From Microbulbifer harenosus (GTDB taxonomy: Bacteria; Pseudomonadota; Gammaproteobacteria; Pseudomonadales; Cellvibrionaceae): 64,000 nucleotides of DNA. Both the position numbers and the translations under genes were made by a program. Below the pieces are notes generated by a model. The model did no database searches, had not been told where the DNA came from, and saw nothing but the letters and a program-made list of their open reading frames with translations. The stretch spans positions 310,001-374,000 of the forward strand of contig NZ_VANI01000004.1 in NCBI RefSeq assembly GCF_005771435.1. Direction: 5' to 3'. Positions 37,445-48,851 of the stretch are shown here, in pieces. The first letter of the stretch is position 1; each line of letters begins with the position of its first letter.

Positions 37445-37834
37445 ATGCAAATCGAGATGCTGAAAGGCAAGCTGCACATGGCGGCGGTGACGCAGGCGGA
37501 GCTCTGGTATGACGGTTCCTGCGCGATCGACGAGGATCTGGTGGAGCTGGCGGGCCTGCGCGAGTTCGAGAAAATCGATATCTACAACGTTTCCAACGGC
37601 GAGCGTTTCCACACCTATGTAATCCTCGCCGAGCGCGGTTCCGGCATCATTTCCATGAACGGCGCCGCCGCGCGACGTGTACAGGTTGGCGACCGTGTGA
37701 TCATTGCCGCTTATGCGCAGATGTCTGAAGCCGAAGCGGATTCGTTCAAGCCCAAGTTGGTTTATTTGAATGAGAAGAACCGGGTTGAGCGGAGTACCAA
37801 TACCATTCCGGTGCAGATGCCTGAGCCTGCCTGA
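37445..37834 (+). CDS. panD: Aspartate 1-decarboxylase (pyruvoyl enzyme)
   Basis: The 129-residue proenzyme shows K9, Y22 and the self-cleavage site G24-S25 (YDGSCAID), where S25 becomes the pyruvoyl group. It makes beta-alanine from aspartate. The ATG at 37445 has GGAGG 9 bases upstream. PanB and the PanD maturation factor are not seen here. Confidence 0.96.
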   Translation: MQIEMLKGKLHMAAVTQAELWYDGSCAIDEDLVELAGLREFEKIDIYNVSNGERFHTYVILAERGSGIISMNGAAARRVQVGDRVIIAAYAQMSEAEADSFKPKLVYLNEKNRVERSTNTIPVQMPEPA

Positions 37835-37847
37835 CTTCGGGCTTTTT
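37829..37847 (+). terminator. Weak terminator-like hairpin at the panD stop
   Basis: A short stem GCCTG/CGGGC (with one G-T pair) around ACTT is followed by TTTTTCTT. It overlaps the stop codon and is short, so activity is uncertain. Confidence 0.4.
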
Positions 37848-37879
37848 CTTGGGGGGCGCTTTGAAGCTGGTTCTGTGGC

Positions 37880-37991
37880 GGCGGAGTGCCAGGTATAGGC
37901 TTTCGGAACCGCTGTGAATACATCCCTGTACGCTGCGTCGGCGACGTCCCTGTCGCCGACGCTTCCGAAAGCCTATACCCGTCACTCCGCC
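37880..37991 (+). repeat. Covarying intergenic element E9 (type 2)
   Basis: Arms are 37880-37907 and 37964-37991. The arm core is GTATAGGCTTTCGGA. The module is CGCTGTGAATACATCCCTGT and the inner hairpin is GCGTCGGCGAC..GTCGCCGACGC. It follows panD and faces E10. Confidence 0.9.
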
Positions 37992-38091
37992 TTCAATTTT
38001 AACTTCTGCACTTCGTAAGTATTTTTCTTACTCGGTTATAGTCGTAACTGTTCAGCCAGATTCGCTCACGAAGCACAAGACTCTAAGCGAA

Positions 38092-38202
38092 GGCAAAGTG
38101 CCGGGTGCGGGTTTTCAGGAGCGTCGCAAACAGGATGTTTGCGCCGCAGCTCCCAGGGATGGGTTCACAGCGGTCCTGAAAACCCGCACCCGGTGCTTTG
38201 CC
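38092..38202 (-). repeat. Covarying intergenic element E10 (type 1)
   Basis: Arms are 38092-38120 and 38174-38202. The arm core is GGGTGCGGGTTTTCAGGA. On the minus strand the module is GTGAACCCATCCCTGGGAGC and the inner hairpin is CGCAAAC..GTTTGCG. Head-to-head with E9. Confidence 0.9.
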
Positions 38203-38305
38203 GCCACAAGACCCGCTAAGTACCTGACCACCGCAGAAGGGTTGTGACCACAAGGCCACCCGCCTACCATGAACACAACAAAAAGGTAGGTAGCCAGTCA
38301 GAGCA

Positions 38306-40171
38306 ATGTCATCCCTGTCCCATCCAAAAACCGGCGACCCGATCCCCTGGGATCAACTGCTGAAAAGCGGCTGTCGGATATTCCTCGGTTCCCACGCCGC
38401 CGTGCCCAACCAGCTGATGGCCGACTTGATCGCAAACAGCCGCGGCCTCAATGACATCGAAGTCACCCAGGTATTCACCCTCTCCGATAACTTCTGGGCC
38501 GAGCGCAAATACGCCGAACTGTTCACCGTCAACGCGCTTTATATCGGTGGCACTGCTGTGCGTAACGCCGTGGCGGAAGGGCGTGCGGACTACACGCCGA
38601 CGTTTCTTTCCGAAGTCCCAAAACTATTCAGCGACCATGTGCTGCCACTGGATGCCGCGCTCATCATGGTCAGCCCGCCGGATAAACTCGGTTACTGCTC
38701 GCTCGGCGTCAGCGTGGACGTGGTTTCCTCCGCGGTGAAAAATGCCAAAACCGTCATCGCCCAGATCAACCCCAGCATGCCGCGCACCAATGGGCACAGC
38801 TTTATCCACCGCGACCAGATCCACGCCTGGATGACCGCGGACGCACCGATTCCGGAATCGCCGCCGCCGGAAATGGACCAGGCTGTGGAACAGATCGGCC
38901 AGTACGTATCCGTGCTGGTGGAAAACGGATCGACCCTGCAGATCGGTATGGGCAAGGTGCACGACGCAGTGCTGCGCTACCTGGGAAACCACAAGGATCT
39001 CGGCGTGCATTCGGAAATGATTTCCGATGGTGTCGCGCGGTTGATGAAAAGCGGCGTCATCAACAATCGCAAGAAAACCTTCCACCGCGGAAAAACCATC
39101 ACCAGCTACTGTATGGGCTCCAAAATGCTGTACGACTTTGTCGACGGCAACCCCCATGTGGAACTGTACCCGGCCGAGCATGTCAGCTCACCGGTCAATA
39201 TCTCGCGCAACGAAAAAATGGTCGCGATCAACAGTGCGATTGAAGTGGACCTGACCGGACAGGTGGTATCGGATTCCATCGGCCGGCTGTTGTACAGCGG
39301 TATCGGTGGCCAGGTGGACTTTATCCGCGGTGCGGCATTGAGCAAGGGCGGCAGGCCGATTATTGCATTGCCGTCTACGGCCAAAGACAAGAATGGTAAA
39401 TTGATTTCCCGCATCGTTGCATCGCTCACTCCCGGCAGCGGTGTGGTCACTTCACGTGCGCATGTGCACTACGTCGTGACCGAATACGGCATCGCCTCGC
39501 TGCGCGGAAAAAGTATTCGCGAGCGCACCCTGGAAATGATCCGCATTGCCCACCCGGAATTCCGTCGCGAATTGTTGGAAAAGGTGCGGGAATTTTACTG
39601 GGTTCCGGAATATCAGGAACAGGCACCCACCTCGGTTCCCGAACTCGGCCCGGTAGAGCAGAAGAAATATATTTTTGGCGGCATCACCTATACGCTGCGT
39701 CCACTCAGACCTGCGGATGAACGGCTGTTGCAGGAATTTTTCTACACCCACAACAAAGAAACCCTGCTGATGCGTTACAACCACCATGTGACACAGATGT
39801 CCCGGGAAAAATCCTGCAGCCTGGTCAGTGTCGATCAAAGGCGGGATCTGGCGCTGTGTTTTACCGACCGCGACGGCGCGCGGGAAGTGATTCAGGGAGT
39901 GGGGCGCTATTATTTTTACGAAACCGACAACAGCTGCGAAGTGGCGTTTGTCATCAAAGAGAGCCGCCGTGGCAAGGGCATTGCCTCCACCCTGTTAAAA
40001 GAAATGGAAAGCATCGCGCGCAAGCGCGGCATTGCAAAAATGTTCGCCTGCGTGCGCCGCGACAACAAGCCCATGCTGTCGATTTTTGAAAACAACGGCT
40101 TCACCACCCGCGCCGGCGACAGCATGGACGAACTCTATCTCGAACTCGCGCTCGACGGAGAAAAGGACTGA
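38306..40171 (+). CDS. Acetyl-CoA hydrolase/CoA-transferase fused to a C-terminal GNAT acetyltransferase
   Basis: The 621-residue protein has an acetyl-CoA hydrolase/4-hydroxybutyrate CoA-transferase part (about 1-440), with the likely nucleophilic glutamate in HSEMISDG and GIGGQVDFIRGA, and a GNAT domain (about 455-615) with the acetyl-CoA loop RRGKGIAST. The first part would handle acyl-CoA and the GNAT domain could acetylate a protein lysine. It is followed 2 bases later by a deacetylase-fold gene and then by acs. This suggests control of acetyl-CoA metabolism by acetylation. Which protein is acetylated is an inference. Confidence 0.88.
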   Translation: MSSLSHPKTGDPIPWDQLLKSGCRIFLGSHAAVPNQLMADLIANSRGLNDIEVTQVFTLSDNFWAERKYAELFTVNALYIGGTAVRNAVAEGRADYTPTFLSEVPKLFSDHVLPLDAALIMVSPPDKLGYCSLGVSVDVVSSAVKNAKTVIAQINPSMPRTNGHSFIHRDQIHAWMTADAPIPESPPPEMDQAVEQIGQYVSVLVENGSTLQIGMGKVHDAVLRYLGNHKDLGVHSEMISDGVARLMKSGVINNRKKTFHRGKTITSYCMGSKMLYDFVDGNPHVELYPAEHVSSPVNISRNEKMVAINSAIEVDLTGQVVSDSIGRLLYSGIGGQVDFIRGAALSKGGRPIIALPSTAKDKNGKLISRIVASLTPGSGVVTSRAHVHYVVTEYGIASLRGKSIRERTLEMIRIAHPEFRRELLEKVREFYWVPEYQEQAPTSVPELGPVEQKKYIFGGITYTLRPLRPADERLLQEFFYTHNKETLLMRYNHHVTQMSREKSCSLVSVDQRRDLALCFTDRDGAREVIQGVGRYYFYETDNSCEVAFVIKESRRGKGIASTLLKEMESIARKRGIAKMFACVRRDNKPMLSIFENNGFTTRAGDSMDELYLELALDGEKD

Positions 40172-40173
40172 AC

Positions 40174-41100
40174 ATGGCCAACGTAGGATTTTTCTCCGAC
40201 CCCGCCTGCCACCGCCACGATATGGGCGAGGAGCATCCCGAGAGCCCCGCGCGACTCGATGCCATTCAGGATCAACTGCTCAGCAGCGGCATGGAATACG
40301 TGCTGCGTTTCTTCGACGCGCCCCAGGCTACGCGAGAACAACTCCGGCGGGTACACACCGCGGAATATATCGAATCCATCTTCAACCGCGTACCGAGGCA
40401 GGGAATCGAAATCCTCGACGAGGACACCCGCATGTGCCCGCATTCACTCACCGCCGCGCTGCACGCCGCCGGTGCCGGCATTGACGCCGTCGACCGCGTA
40501 ATGAGCGGTGAAATCCACTCCGCCTTCTGCGCCGTGCGCCCTCCCGGCCACCACGCCGAGCGCGACAAGGCTATGGGCTTCTGCCTGTTCAACAATATCG
40601 CCATCGCCGCCGCCCACGCCCGCGAACATCACGGCCTAGAGCGCGTCGCCATCCTCGACTTCGATGTGCATCACGGCAACGGCACCGAAGATTTTGTCGC
40701 CGGCCGCGAAGGCTATTTGCTCTGTTCCAGCTTCCAGTCCCCATACTACCCATTCACCGGCACAGGCAATCTACCCGACAACATCGTCAACACGCCGCTC
40801 GAAGCCGGTGCCGGCGGCGATGCACTGCGCCAACTGGTACAGCAGGAGTGGCTGCCGGCACTGGAACAATTTAAGCCGCAGATGCTGTTTATCTCCGCCG
40901 GCTTCGACGGCCATATCGAAGACCCCATGGCGCAATTGCGCTTCCGGGAAGAGGATTATTTCTGGGTGACGGAAAGGCTGCGGGAATATGCCGACTGCAA
41001 TTGCGAGGGGCGAGTGGTATCTATGCTGGAAGGAGGTTATGCGCTTTCCGCGTTGGGTCGCAGTGTGGTCGCACATCTAAAGGGGCTAATCGGCAACTAA
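40174..41100 (+). CDS. Histone-deacetylase-fold protein (AcuC / acetylpolyamine amidohydrolase class)
   Basis: The 308-residue zinc hydrolase shows the HDAC motifs RPPGHHAE, DFDVHHGNGTEDF (zinc ligands), and SAGFDGH. Bacterial members deacetylate protein lysines (AcuC acting on Acs) or acetylpolyamines. It starts 2 bases after the GNAT fusion gene and is in the same unit. Acs lies downstream, which favours the AcuC-like role. The polyamine cluster at 29-35 kb keeps the second possibility open. Confidence 0.9.
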   Translation: MANVGFFSDPACHRHDMGEEHPESPARLDAIQDQLLSSGMEYVLRFFDAPQATREQLRRVHTAEYIESIFNRVPRQGIEILDEDTRMCPHSLTAALHAAGAGIDAVDRVMSGEIHSAFCAVRPPGHHAERDKAMGFCLFNNIAIAAAHAREHHGLERVAILDFDVHHGNGTEDFVAGREGYLLCSSFQSPYYPFTGTGNLPDNIVNTPLEAGAGGDALRQLVQQEWLPALEQFKPQMLFISAGFDGHIEDPMAQLRFREEDYFWVTERLREYADCNCEGRVVSMLEGGYALSALGRSVVAHLKGLIGN

Positions 41101-41328
41101 AGGACCGGACGCAATGGGCGTGACGCGAAGGCTGAGTGGCGGCCCCGCCTTCCGCAACCCGCAACAACTTCACCGCCATATCGCCCACCTCAATGTCAAA
41201 ATAGAAATGTGATCACTAACTTCGGCCATTTTGCCCACCCACCCCAAAAAAGGCACGGTATTCCAGACTCAGGGGTGGGAAACCAAAAAGTCGTCAGGCT
41301 ATGATGGTACGACAGGACTTGTGACAGC
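41101..41328. other. Intergenic stretch upstream of the acs promoter
   Basis: No gene or repeat element is visible. It probably carries upstream control sites for acs; no specific site can be supported by eye. Confidence 0.4.
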
Positions 41329-41358
41329 GTTGTCATTCAGCGGCTGCCAGTGGTATAA
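41329..41358 (+). promoter_or_regulatory. Candidate sigma-70 promoter of acs
   Basis: TTGTCA (41329-41334) and TATAAC (41353-41358) are separated by 18 bases. It lies 116 bases upstream of the acs ATG. No transcript data support it. Confidence 0.4.
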
Positions 41359-41474
41359 CTTATCGGGATTCGTGCACCTAAAAAGATGGAGTGCACAACT
41401 GCAATACCTGCAGTCAACGGGTCTCCAGCAGCGAGACCGCGCAGCGCCCGATAATACTAATAAGGGAGAAAATG

Positions 41475-43412
<1,938 letters not shown>

Positions 43413-43455
43413 CTTTGATCTCCGCCACTGGGTGCTCTAAAGCTGGTCCGGTGGC

Positions 43456-43566
43456 GGGCAAGCACTGGGTGCGGGTTTTCAGGACCGCTGTAAACCCATC
43501 CCTGGGAGCTGCGGCGCAAACATCCTGTTTGCGACGCTCCTGAAAACCCGCACCCAGTGCTTCCCC
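43456..43566 (+). repeat. Covarying intergenic element E11 (type 1)
   Basis: Arms are 43456-43484 and 43538-43566 with one mismatch. The arm core is GCACTGGGTGCGGGTTTTCA, where the usual CCGGG is CTGGG and the partner has CCCAG, a compensated change. The module is GTAAACCCATCCCTGGGAGC and the inner hairpin is CGCAAAC..GTTTGCG. It follows acs and faces E12. Confidence 0.9.
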
Positions 43567-43647
43567 TTCAGTTTTCACTCCTCGACTTCGTAAGTGTGTA
43601 AGGCTCTCTCCTCGCCAGCTCACGAAGCGCTTTGCTCAATGCGAAGA

Positions 43648-43755
43648 TGGAGTGCCGGGTATAGCTTTTCGAAAGCGTCGGCGACAGGGACGTCGCCGAC
43701 GCAGCGTACAGGGATGTATTTACAGCGGTTTCGAAAAGCTATACCCGGTGCTCCA
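43648..43755 (-). repeat. Covarying intergenic element E12 (type 2)
   Basis: Arms are 43648-43674 and 43729-43755. The arm core is GGGTATAGCTTTTCGAAA. On the minus strand the module is CGCTGTAAATACATCCCTGT and the inner hairpin is GCGTCGGCGAC..GTCGCCGACGC. Head-to-head with E11. Confidence 0.9.
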
Positions 43756-43890
43756 GCGCCACGGAGGTCAATCAAGGCGGACCTCGGACTATCCAACGCC
43801 CAATTGACCTGAACCCAAGACAAACTCGAGATCCGGTGATTTAATTGCCCGCAAAGGTATTGATCAGATCCCAGTAGCACCGGAGGCCGC

Positions 43891-44742
43891 ATGCAGAACA
43901 TTCTCGTCATCCTCGACAAGCCCAAGCACGAACAGATCGCCCTGCAGCGGGCGCTGGAACTGGCGGAAAAGTCCGGCGCAAAACTGCATCTGGTGAGCTT
44001 TGTATACGAGCCATTGGCCTCCATGCCCATGCTCTCCAGCTCCATGCTGAATGTCAGTGAAGAACTGGAAAAAGAGCGCGGCAAGTGGCTGCAGGCCCTG
44101 CAGAGCGAGTACTCCCTCCCCCCGGGCTCCACCGCCGAAGTCATCTGGCACCACGATATCACCTACTGGACCCTGGAATATCTTGACGACAACCCCTGCG
44201 ATCTGGTGGTAAAAACCGCGCAGAAGCAGTTCGGACGCGGCGGATTCGGTTCCATAGACTGGCGCCTGATCGAAAGCCTGCCCACCGCTCTGTGGCTCGC
44301 CGTCAGCACCCACTGGGTCAAACGCGATCGCATTGTCGCCGCACTCGACCCGGCGATTGATAACCCGCTGCATGTGGAACTCAACCAACGTGTGCTCAGC
44401 CTCGGCGGCACCCTGTCCAAATTGCTCGACGCCGAACTCGAATCGGTCGCCTGTGTGCCCGTGCACAGTGAAGTGGCCGACCTGGATAAATTCCGCGAAG
44501 AAACCGGTGCCTTGCTCAAGGCCGTGGACAAAGTCATCGCCGACAGCGGGGTCAACTGCAGCCGCACCCATTTCGTTACCGGTAAGCCCGCCGCCGAGGT
44601 CAACCGCGTGGTGGATAGAAACAAGGCACGCGCTATTCTGGTCGGGCGCGGTGTGCGCAAGGGCCCCAAAGGATTCCTGCTCGGCAATACCGCCGAGCGT
44701 ATTCTCGGCCGCGCCAATACCGATGTGTTGATCGTACCCTGA
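43891..44742 (+). CDS. Tandem universal stress protein (UspE-like)
   Basis: The 283-residue protein has two Usp domains, about 1-145 and 150-283. The second keeps the ATP-binding glycine motif (GRGVRKGPKG then GNTAERIL). The first lacks it. This arrangement is that of UspE-type proteins. The start ATG at 43891 has GGAGG 7 bases upstream. It is followed 22 bases later by a small membrane protein. Confidence 0.88.
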   Translation: MQNILVILDKPKHEQIALQRALELAEKSGAKLHLVSFVYEPLASMPMLSSSMLNVSEELEKERGKWLQALQSEYSLPPGSTAEVIWHHDITYWTLEYLDDNPCDLVVKTAQKQFGRGGFGSIDWRLIESLPTALWLAVSTHWVKRDRIVAALDPAIDNPLHVELNQRVLSLGGTLSKLLDAELESVACVPVHSEVADLDKFREETGALLKAVDKVIADSGVNCSRTHFVTGKPAAEVNRVVDRNKARAILVGRGVRKGPKGFLLGNTAERILGRANTDVLIVP

Positions 44743-44764
44743 GAGATTGGCGGGCAGTGAAGCG

Positions 44765-45184
44765 ATGCAAAACGAACAGCAGTACCTGTGTGATCACTAC
44801 CGCTTTAACGCCGAGCAGCGGCTTAAGGCGTTCAATTTCTTCGTCGTGCTGTCCATGTTTGTGGATGGTGGCGTGTTTACCGCGGTGGAGAAAAATTTCC
44901 ACCCGCTGATCGTGATGTTGCTGGGCGGCTTTGTGGTCATCGTTTCTGCGGTGTTTTGGGTGATGGACCTGCGCAGCCGCCAGCTGTTGAACCTGGCAGT
45001 GCCCGGACTTCGCGCCTTGGAGCAGCATTTGTCAGAAGAGGCGCGGGTATTTACCCGCGACCTCAACTCCCACAGCCGCTTTATTCGCTATACCTTCGCC
45101 ATCCGTGCGCTGATTCTCGGGCAGCTTGTGTGCGGGACAGCGGTGGTGCTTTACGGCCTGGTTACGTTTTTCAATTCCCCATAA
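44765..45184 (+). CDS. Small membrane protein of unknown function
   Basis: The 139-residue protein has hydrophobic segments at about 24-62 (FNFFVVLSMF.. and LIVMLLGGFVVIVSAVFWVM) and a last one at about 112-135, so two or three membrane helices with a conserved-looking soluble stretch between. I recognise no family. The ATG at 44765 is used; the in-frame TTG at 44747 has no support. It follows the tandem Usp closely and may be co-transcribed. Confidence 0.65.
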   Translation: MQNEQQYLCDHYRFNAEQRLKAFNFFVVLSMFVDGGVFTAVEKNFHPLIVMLLGGFVVIVSAVFWVMDLRSRQLLNLAVPGLRALEQHLSEEARVFTRDLNSHSRFIRYTFAIRALILGQLVCGTAVVLYGLVTFFNSP

Positions 45185-45270
45185 TTTCTTTTTTCCTCAT
45201 CTCCTGCGGCCGTCGGCGCTTCTATACTGAGTTTCCGAATTGCAGAACATGCTGGCGACAGGAGATTTTC

Positions 45271-45645
45271 ATGCTGGACCATATTGGTCTCATCGTGCAC
45301 GACTACCAACGCAGCAAGGCGTTTTATCAGTCTGCGCTGGCGCCGCTCGGCTACGAGCTGGTGATGGAAATGGGCGACTGGGCGGGTTTTGGCTGGGGAG
45401 ACAAGCCGCAACTGCTGATTAAGGGCGGCTCCAGCACCGCGCCGGCGGTGCATATTGCATTCAGTGCGGAAGACCGGGAGACGGTGCGCGCCTTTTACGA
45501 TGCGGCGCTGAAAGCCGGCGGCAAGGACAGCGGTGCACCGGGGCTGCGCCCCGAGTATCACGATCATTATTACGCTGCTTACGTGCTGGACCCTGACGGC
45601 CACAAGATCGAAGTTGTGTGCCATATTCCCGCCGACGCCTTTTGA
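45271..45645 (+). CDS. VOC-superfamily (glyoxalase/bleomycin-resistance fold) protein
   Basis: The 124-residue protein starts MLDHIGLIVHDYQRSKAFYQ and ends YVLDPDGHKIEVVCH, the usual VOC pattern with metal-ligand positions H4 (DHIG), H (VHIAFSA) and E (KIEVV). The family includes dioxygenases, isomerases and binding proteins, and the substrate is unknown. The ATG at 45271 has GGAG 7 bases upstream. Confidence 0.85.
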   Translation: MLDHIGLIVHDYQRSKAFYQSALAPLGYELVMEMGDWAGFGWGDKPQLLIKGGSSTAPAVHIAFSAEDRETVRAFYDAALKAGGKDSGAPGLRPEYHDHYYAAYVLDPDGHKIEVVCHIPADAF

Positions 45646-45813
45646 CCGTCATCGGATGCCGAACAAAATCTTTGCTGTCTGCGTTATTTGACGCAAGAAG
45701 GACCTTTCCTGTTCTGGCAGTCTAACCCTCCCTGATTATCCCGAAGCGCGGCCGGCTTATATCGGTGCCGCTTCTGTACCTGATCGTCCGCAAAAAAATA
45801 ATCCGAGGTATGC

Positions 45814-47862
45814 ATGTCCCTTGCCCTGGTCCTTTCCCTTGCCGCCAATGGCGCCATTGAGTCCGCCAACCCTCCGCCGGGGCCGGTAAATGGCGGGGAT
45901 TCGGTGGAAGAGATCTCGGTACTCGGCCGCCAGCTGAACCTGAACGGTGAGGCGATTTCCGCCTCTCAGGGGGAAGTCGGGCCGGCAGAAATTGGCGCCT
46001 GGCCACTGATCCGCACCGGCGACCTGATGGAATTTGTGCCCGGTATGGTGGCCACCCAGCACTCCGGCAGCGGCAAGGCCAACCAGTATTTCCTGCGCGG
46101 ATTCAATCTGGATCACGGTACCGACTTCGCCACCTTCGTCGACGGCATGCCGGTGAATTTGCGCACCCACGGCCACGGCCAGGGATACACCGATCTCAAT
46201 TTCGTGATTCCGGAAACCGTCGCCCGCCTGCGCTATCGCAAGGGGCCTTATTACGCGGATGTGGGGGATTTCTCCTCCGCCGGCTCCGCCAGTTTTATGC
46301 TGGCGGAAAAACTCGCCACCGGTCTCGCCGAGCTGAGCTTTGGCGAGCATGGCTACCGCCGCGGCGTGGCGGCAGACTCGGTGGAGGCCGGCAGTGGCGA
46401 CCTGTTGTTGGCCGCGGAGTGGCAGGCCTATGACGGCCCCTGGAGCGATATTCGCGAGGATGTAGGCAAGGTCAATCTGCTGGGCAAGTTGTCTGGGGAT
46501 CTCGTCGGTGGCCACGCCCATCTCACCTTGATGGGATATGACAACGCCTGGAATTCGCCGGACCAGATACCGGCGCGGGCGGTGGCGCAAGGTGCTATCG
46601 ACGCCTACGGCTCCCTGGATACCAGCCTCGGCGGCGATACCCGTCGCTACAGTCTCTCCGGCGGCTGGAATGGTGCATTTTTCCGCGGCGAACTGGCGGC
46701 CAGTGCCTACGCCGTCGACTACGACTTCAATCTCTGGTCGAACTTTACCTATGGCCTGGAGCACCCGGATACCGGCGATCAGTTCCGGCAGCGGGACGCG
46801 CGCCGCATCTATGGGTTTGACGTGACCCAGCAGTGGCAGCGGGAAGCTACCCGCTGGCAGCTGGGGTTGCAGGGGCGCCGCGACGACATCGAGCGTGTGG
46901 GGCTTTATCACACCGCCGACCGCGAGAGGCTTGGCGTGGTGCGGGAAGACGCCGTGGCCGAAGACAGCCTGGGGCTTTTCGCCGTCAACCAGATCCAGTG
47001 GAGCGATACCCTGCGCAGTTATCTTGGGCTGCGCTACGACCGCTACGCGTTCGATGTGAATGCGGGGCTCACCATCAACAGCGGCCGGCGCAGCGACGGC
47101 AAAACGTCACTCAAAGCGAGCCTTGCCTGGCAGCCGTGGCCGGTGTCGGAGTTCTACCTGAGTTACGGCCAGGGCCTGCACTCCAATGACGCCCGCGGCA
47201 CCGTGATCAAGGTCGATCCACTTTCCGGCGAGGCCGTGGACCCAGTGGATCCACTGGTGGAATCCCGCGGGGCTGAACTGGGCTCGCGCCTGTTCATTAC
47301 CGACCAGCTGCACGCCACCCTGGCCCTGTGGCAGCTGGATCTCGACTCAGAACTGTTGTTCGTGGGCGATGCCGGCAATACCGAGGCCAGCCGCCCCAGC
47401 GAGCGCAAAGGGGTGGAGGCGGGGATCTACTGGTTCGCGTCCGAGCGCGTCAGCGGCGAGCTGGAGGTGTCGTACACCGATGCGGCTTTCGCCGATGACG
47501 ACCCTGCGGGAGGCAAAATTCCCGGCGCCATACCGCTGGTGGCCAGTGCCGCGCTCAATTACCGCGGCGACGGCGGCTGGTTTGCCGCCCTGCACCTGCG
47601 CCATTTCGGCGCCTATCCGCTGATCGAAGACGGCGCCGTTGAGTCCGCTGGTTCCTCTCTGGTGAATCTGCGTTTGGGGCGGGAAATCCTTCGCTGGCGC
47701 CTGCAACTGGATCTACTCAACGCCCTGGATTCCGACGACCACGATGTAGACTACTTCTATGCCTCGCGCCTGCCAGGCGAGAGCGCCGATGGCGTGGAGG
47801 ACACCCACTTCCACATTTTTGAGCCGCGCACCCTGCGCGCCTCCTTGCGCTATCGCTTCTGA
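45814..47862 (+). CDS. TonB-dependent outer-membrane receptor
   Basis: The 682-residue protein has a short signal peptide (MSLALVLSLAANGA), a TonB-box-like region (VEEISVLGRQ), a plug domain (RTGDLMEFVPGM.. VDGMPVNLRTHGHGQGYTD) and a beta-barrel ending in the aromatic C-terminus YRF. It imports a ligand that the sequence does not reveal. GAGG lies 5 bases before the ATG at 45814. A PadR-type regulator lies convergent 34 bases downstream. Confidence 0.9.
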   Translation: MSLALVLSLAANGAIESANPPPGPVNGGDSVEEISVLGRQLNLNGEAISASQGEVGPAEIGAWPLIRTGDLMEFVPGMVATQHSGSGKANQYFLRGFNLDHGTDFATFVDGMPVNLRTHGHGQGYTDLNFVIPETVARLRYRKGPYYADVGDFSSAGSASFMLAEKLATGLAELSFGEHGYRRGVAADSVEAGSGDLLLAAEWQAYDGPWSDIREDVGKVNLLGKLSGDLVGGHAHLTLMGYDNAWNSPDQIPARAVAQGAIDAYGSLDTSLGGDTRRYSLSGGWNGAFFRGELAASAYAVDYDFNLWSNFTYGLEHPDTGDQFRQRDARRIYGFDVTQQWQREATRWQLGLQGRRDDIERVGLYHTADRERLGVVREDAVAEDSLGLFAVNQIQWSDTLRSYLGLRYDRYAFDVNAGLTINSGRRSDGKTSLKASLAWQPWPVSEFYLSYGQGLHSNDARGTVIKVDPLSGEAVDPVDPLVESRGAELGSRLFITDQLHATLALWQLDLDSELLFVGDAGNTEASRPSERKGVEAGIYWFASERVSGELEVSYTDAAFADDDPAGGKIPGAIPLVASAALNYRGDGGWFAALHLRHFGAYPLIEDGAVESAGSSLVNLRLGREILRWRLQLDLLNALDSDDHDVDYFYASRLPGESADGVEDTHFHIFEPRTLRASLRYRF

Positions 47863-47896
47863 CTGTGTGGACATGCCGGTATGACATCGCCGCGGG

Positions 47897-48457
47897 TCAG
47901 CCCGCGGTGTCCCGGTCGGCGATTTCCGCATCCAGCCGGGCCAGCAACTGCTCCGCCCAGCGAATCCAGGTCTTTTCCGTTTCGATGCCCAGCAGCAGCG
48001 GCTGGTGGGAAATCCACAGCTTTTGCTGCTGTTCCGCCGGGCGACGGTAGAAGCGCGCGTTCTGCGCCTCGTAGGTGGCGAGCTTGTCGCGGTGCTCACT
48101 AAGGTGACGCTGCAGTTCCGCGCGCATCTGCGCGGGGGGTAGGTGGTGGCCGGCAAACACCTGGATCAGGAATGGGTCGCGGATCTTCTGTGCAGCGGCG
48201 GGTTTCGCTACCCAGGCCTCCAGCGCCCCGCGTCCGGCCGCGGTGAGGCTGTAGACCTTCTTGTCAGGACGTCCATCCTGTATCTCTTCCACGCAATCCA
48301 GTAACCCCTCGCCGTGCAGTTTGTGCAGCTCGCGGTACATCTGCTGGTGGCTGGCGCTCCAGAAGTGATGAACGCTGCGCTCGAAGCGGCGCTTCAGGTC
48401 GTAGCCGCTACCGGGCTCAATATCCAGCAGGCTCAGTACGGCAAATCTCAGTGACAT
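47897..48457 (-). CDS. PadR-family transcriptional regulator
   Basis: The 186-residue protein has the PadR winged helix (residues 1-85, MSLRFAVLSLLDIEPGSGYD..GRPDKKVYSLT) and a C-terminal helical (Vir-type) dimer domain. Ligands are often phenolics or drugs. The target is unknown. It is convergent with the TonB receptor and divergent from alaE, so it may control alaE or itself through the AT-rich gap 48458-48851. Confidence 0.9.
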   Translation of the reverse strand: MSLRFAVLSLLDIEPGSGYDLKRRFERSVHHFWSASHQQMYRELHKLHGEGLLDCVEEIQDGRPDKKVYSLTAAGRGALEAWVAKPAAAQKIRDPFLIQVFAGHHLPPAQMRAELQRHLSEHRDKLATYEAQNARFYRRPAEQQQKLWISHQPLLLGIETEKTWIRWAEQLLARLDAEIADRDTAG

Positions 48458-48724
48458 GGTTCAGATGTTCGCGGCGTATCGGTTGTTGGGAATACCCGGT
48501 CCGGGGTGCAACCGGTCTCCATGCGGGCAGAGGTACAGCGTGGCGCAGTGTACTGGCTCTTGCGGCTACTGGCACAGGGCGCGAGGGGTGCAGGGGCAGC
48601 TTGATTGGGATGCTCATATCAGAAACAAGAATGAAATGTTATAGGTATCCTTCATTGCGCATGTATTTAGGATGGTAATAGATTGAATAACAAAAAGTTA
48701 ATATGAGGATACTAGTAATTACAA
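48458..48724. other. Divergent intergenic region between padR and alaE
   Basis: The right half (about 48600-48720) is AT-rich and carries the promoters. I see no gene. The inverted repeat around the -10 box is listed separately. Confidence 0.4.
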
Positions 48725-48748
48725 CGCTGGTGGATATAATCGCCAGCG
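48725..48748 (+). promoter_or_regulatory. TATAAT -10 box bracketed by an inverted repeat, upstream of alaE
   Basis: CGCTGG (48725-48730) and CCAGCG (48743-48748) flank a perfect TATAAT at 48735-48740. No good -35 box is at the usual distance. The inverted repeat could be the operator of the neighbouring PadR regulator or of another factor. Confidence 0.45.
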
Positions 48749-48851
48749 CCACCAAAAGTGGTCGAATATTGTGCAGTCACTATCCCATCGTCCAGTAGTA
48801 CCGCGGCCGTCCGCCACAAGCCCAGCGCCGCCTCTCAGGTAAGCAGTCACC

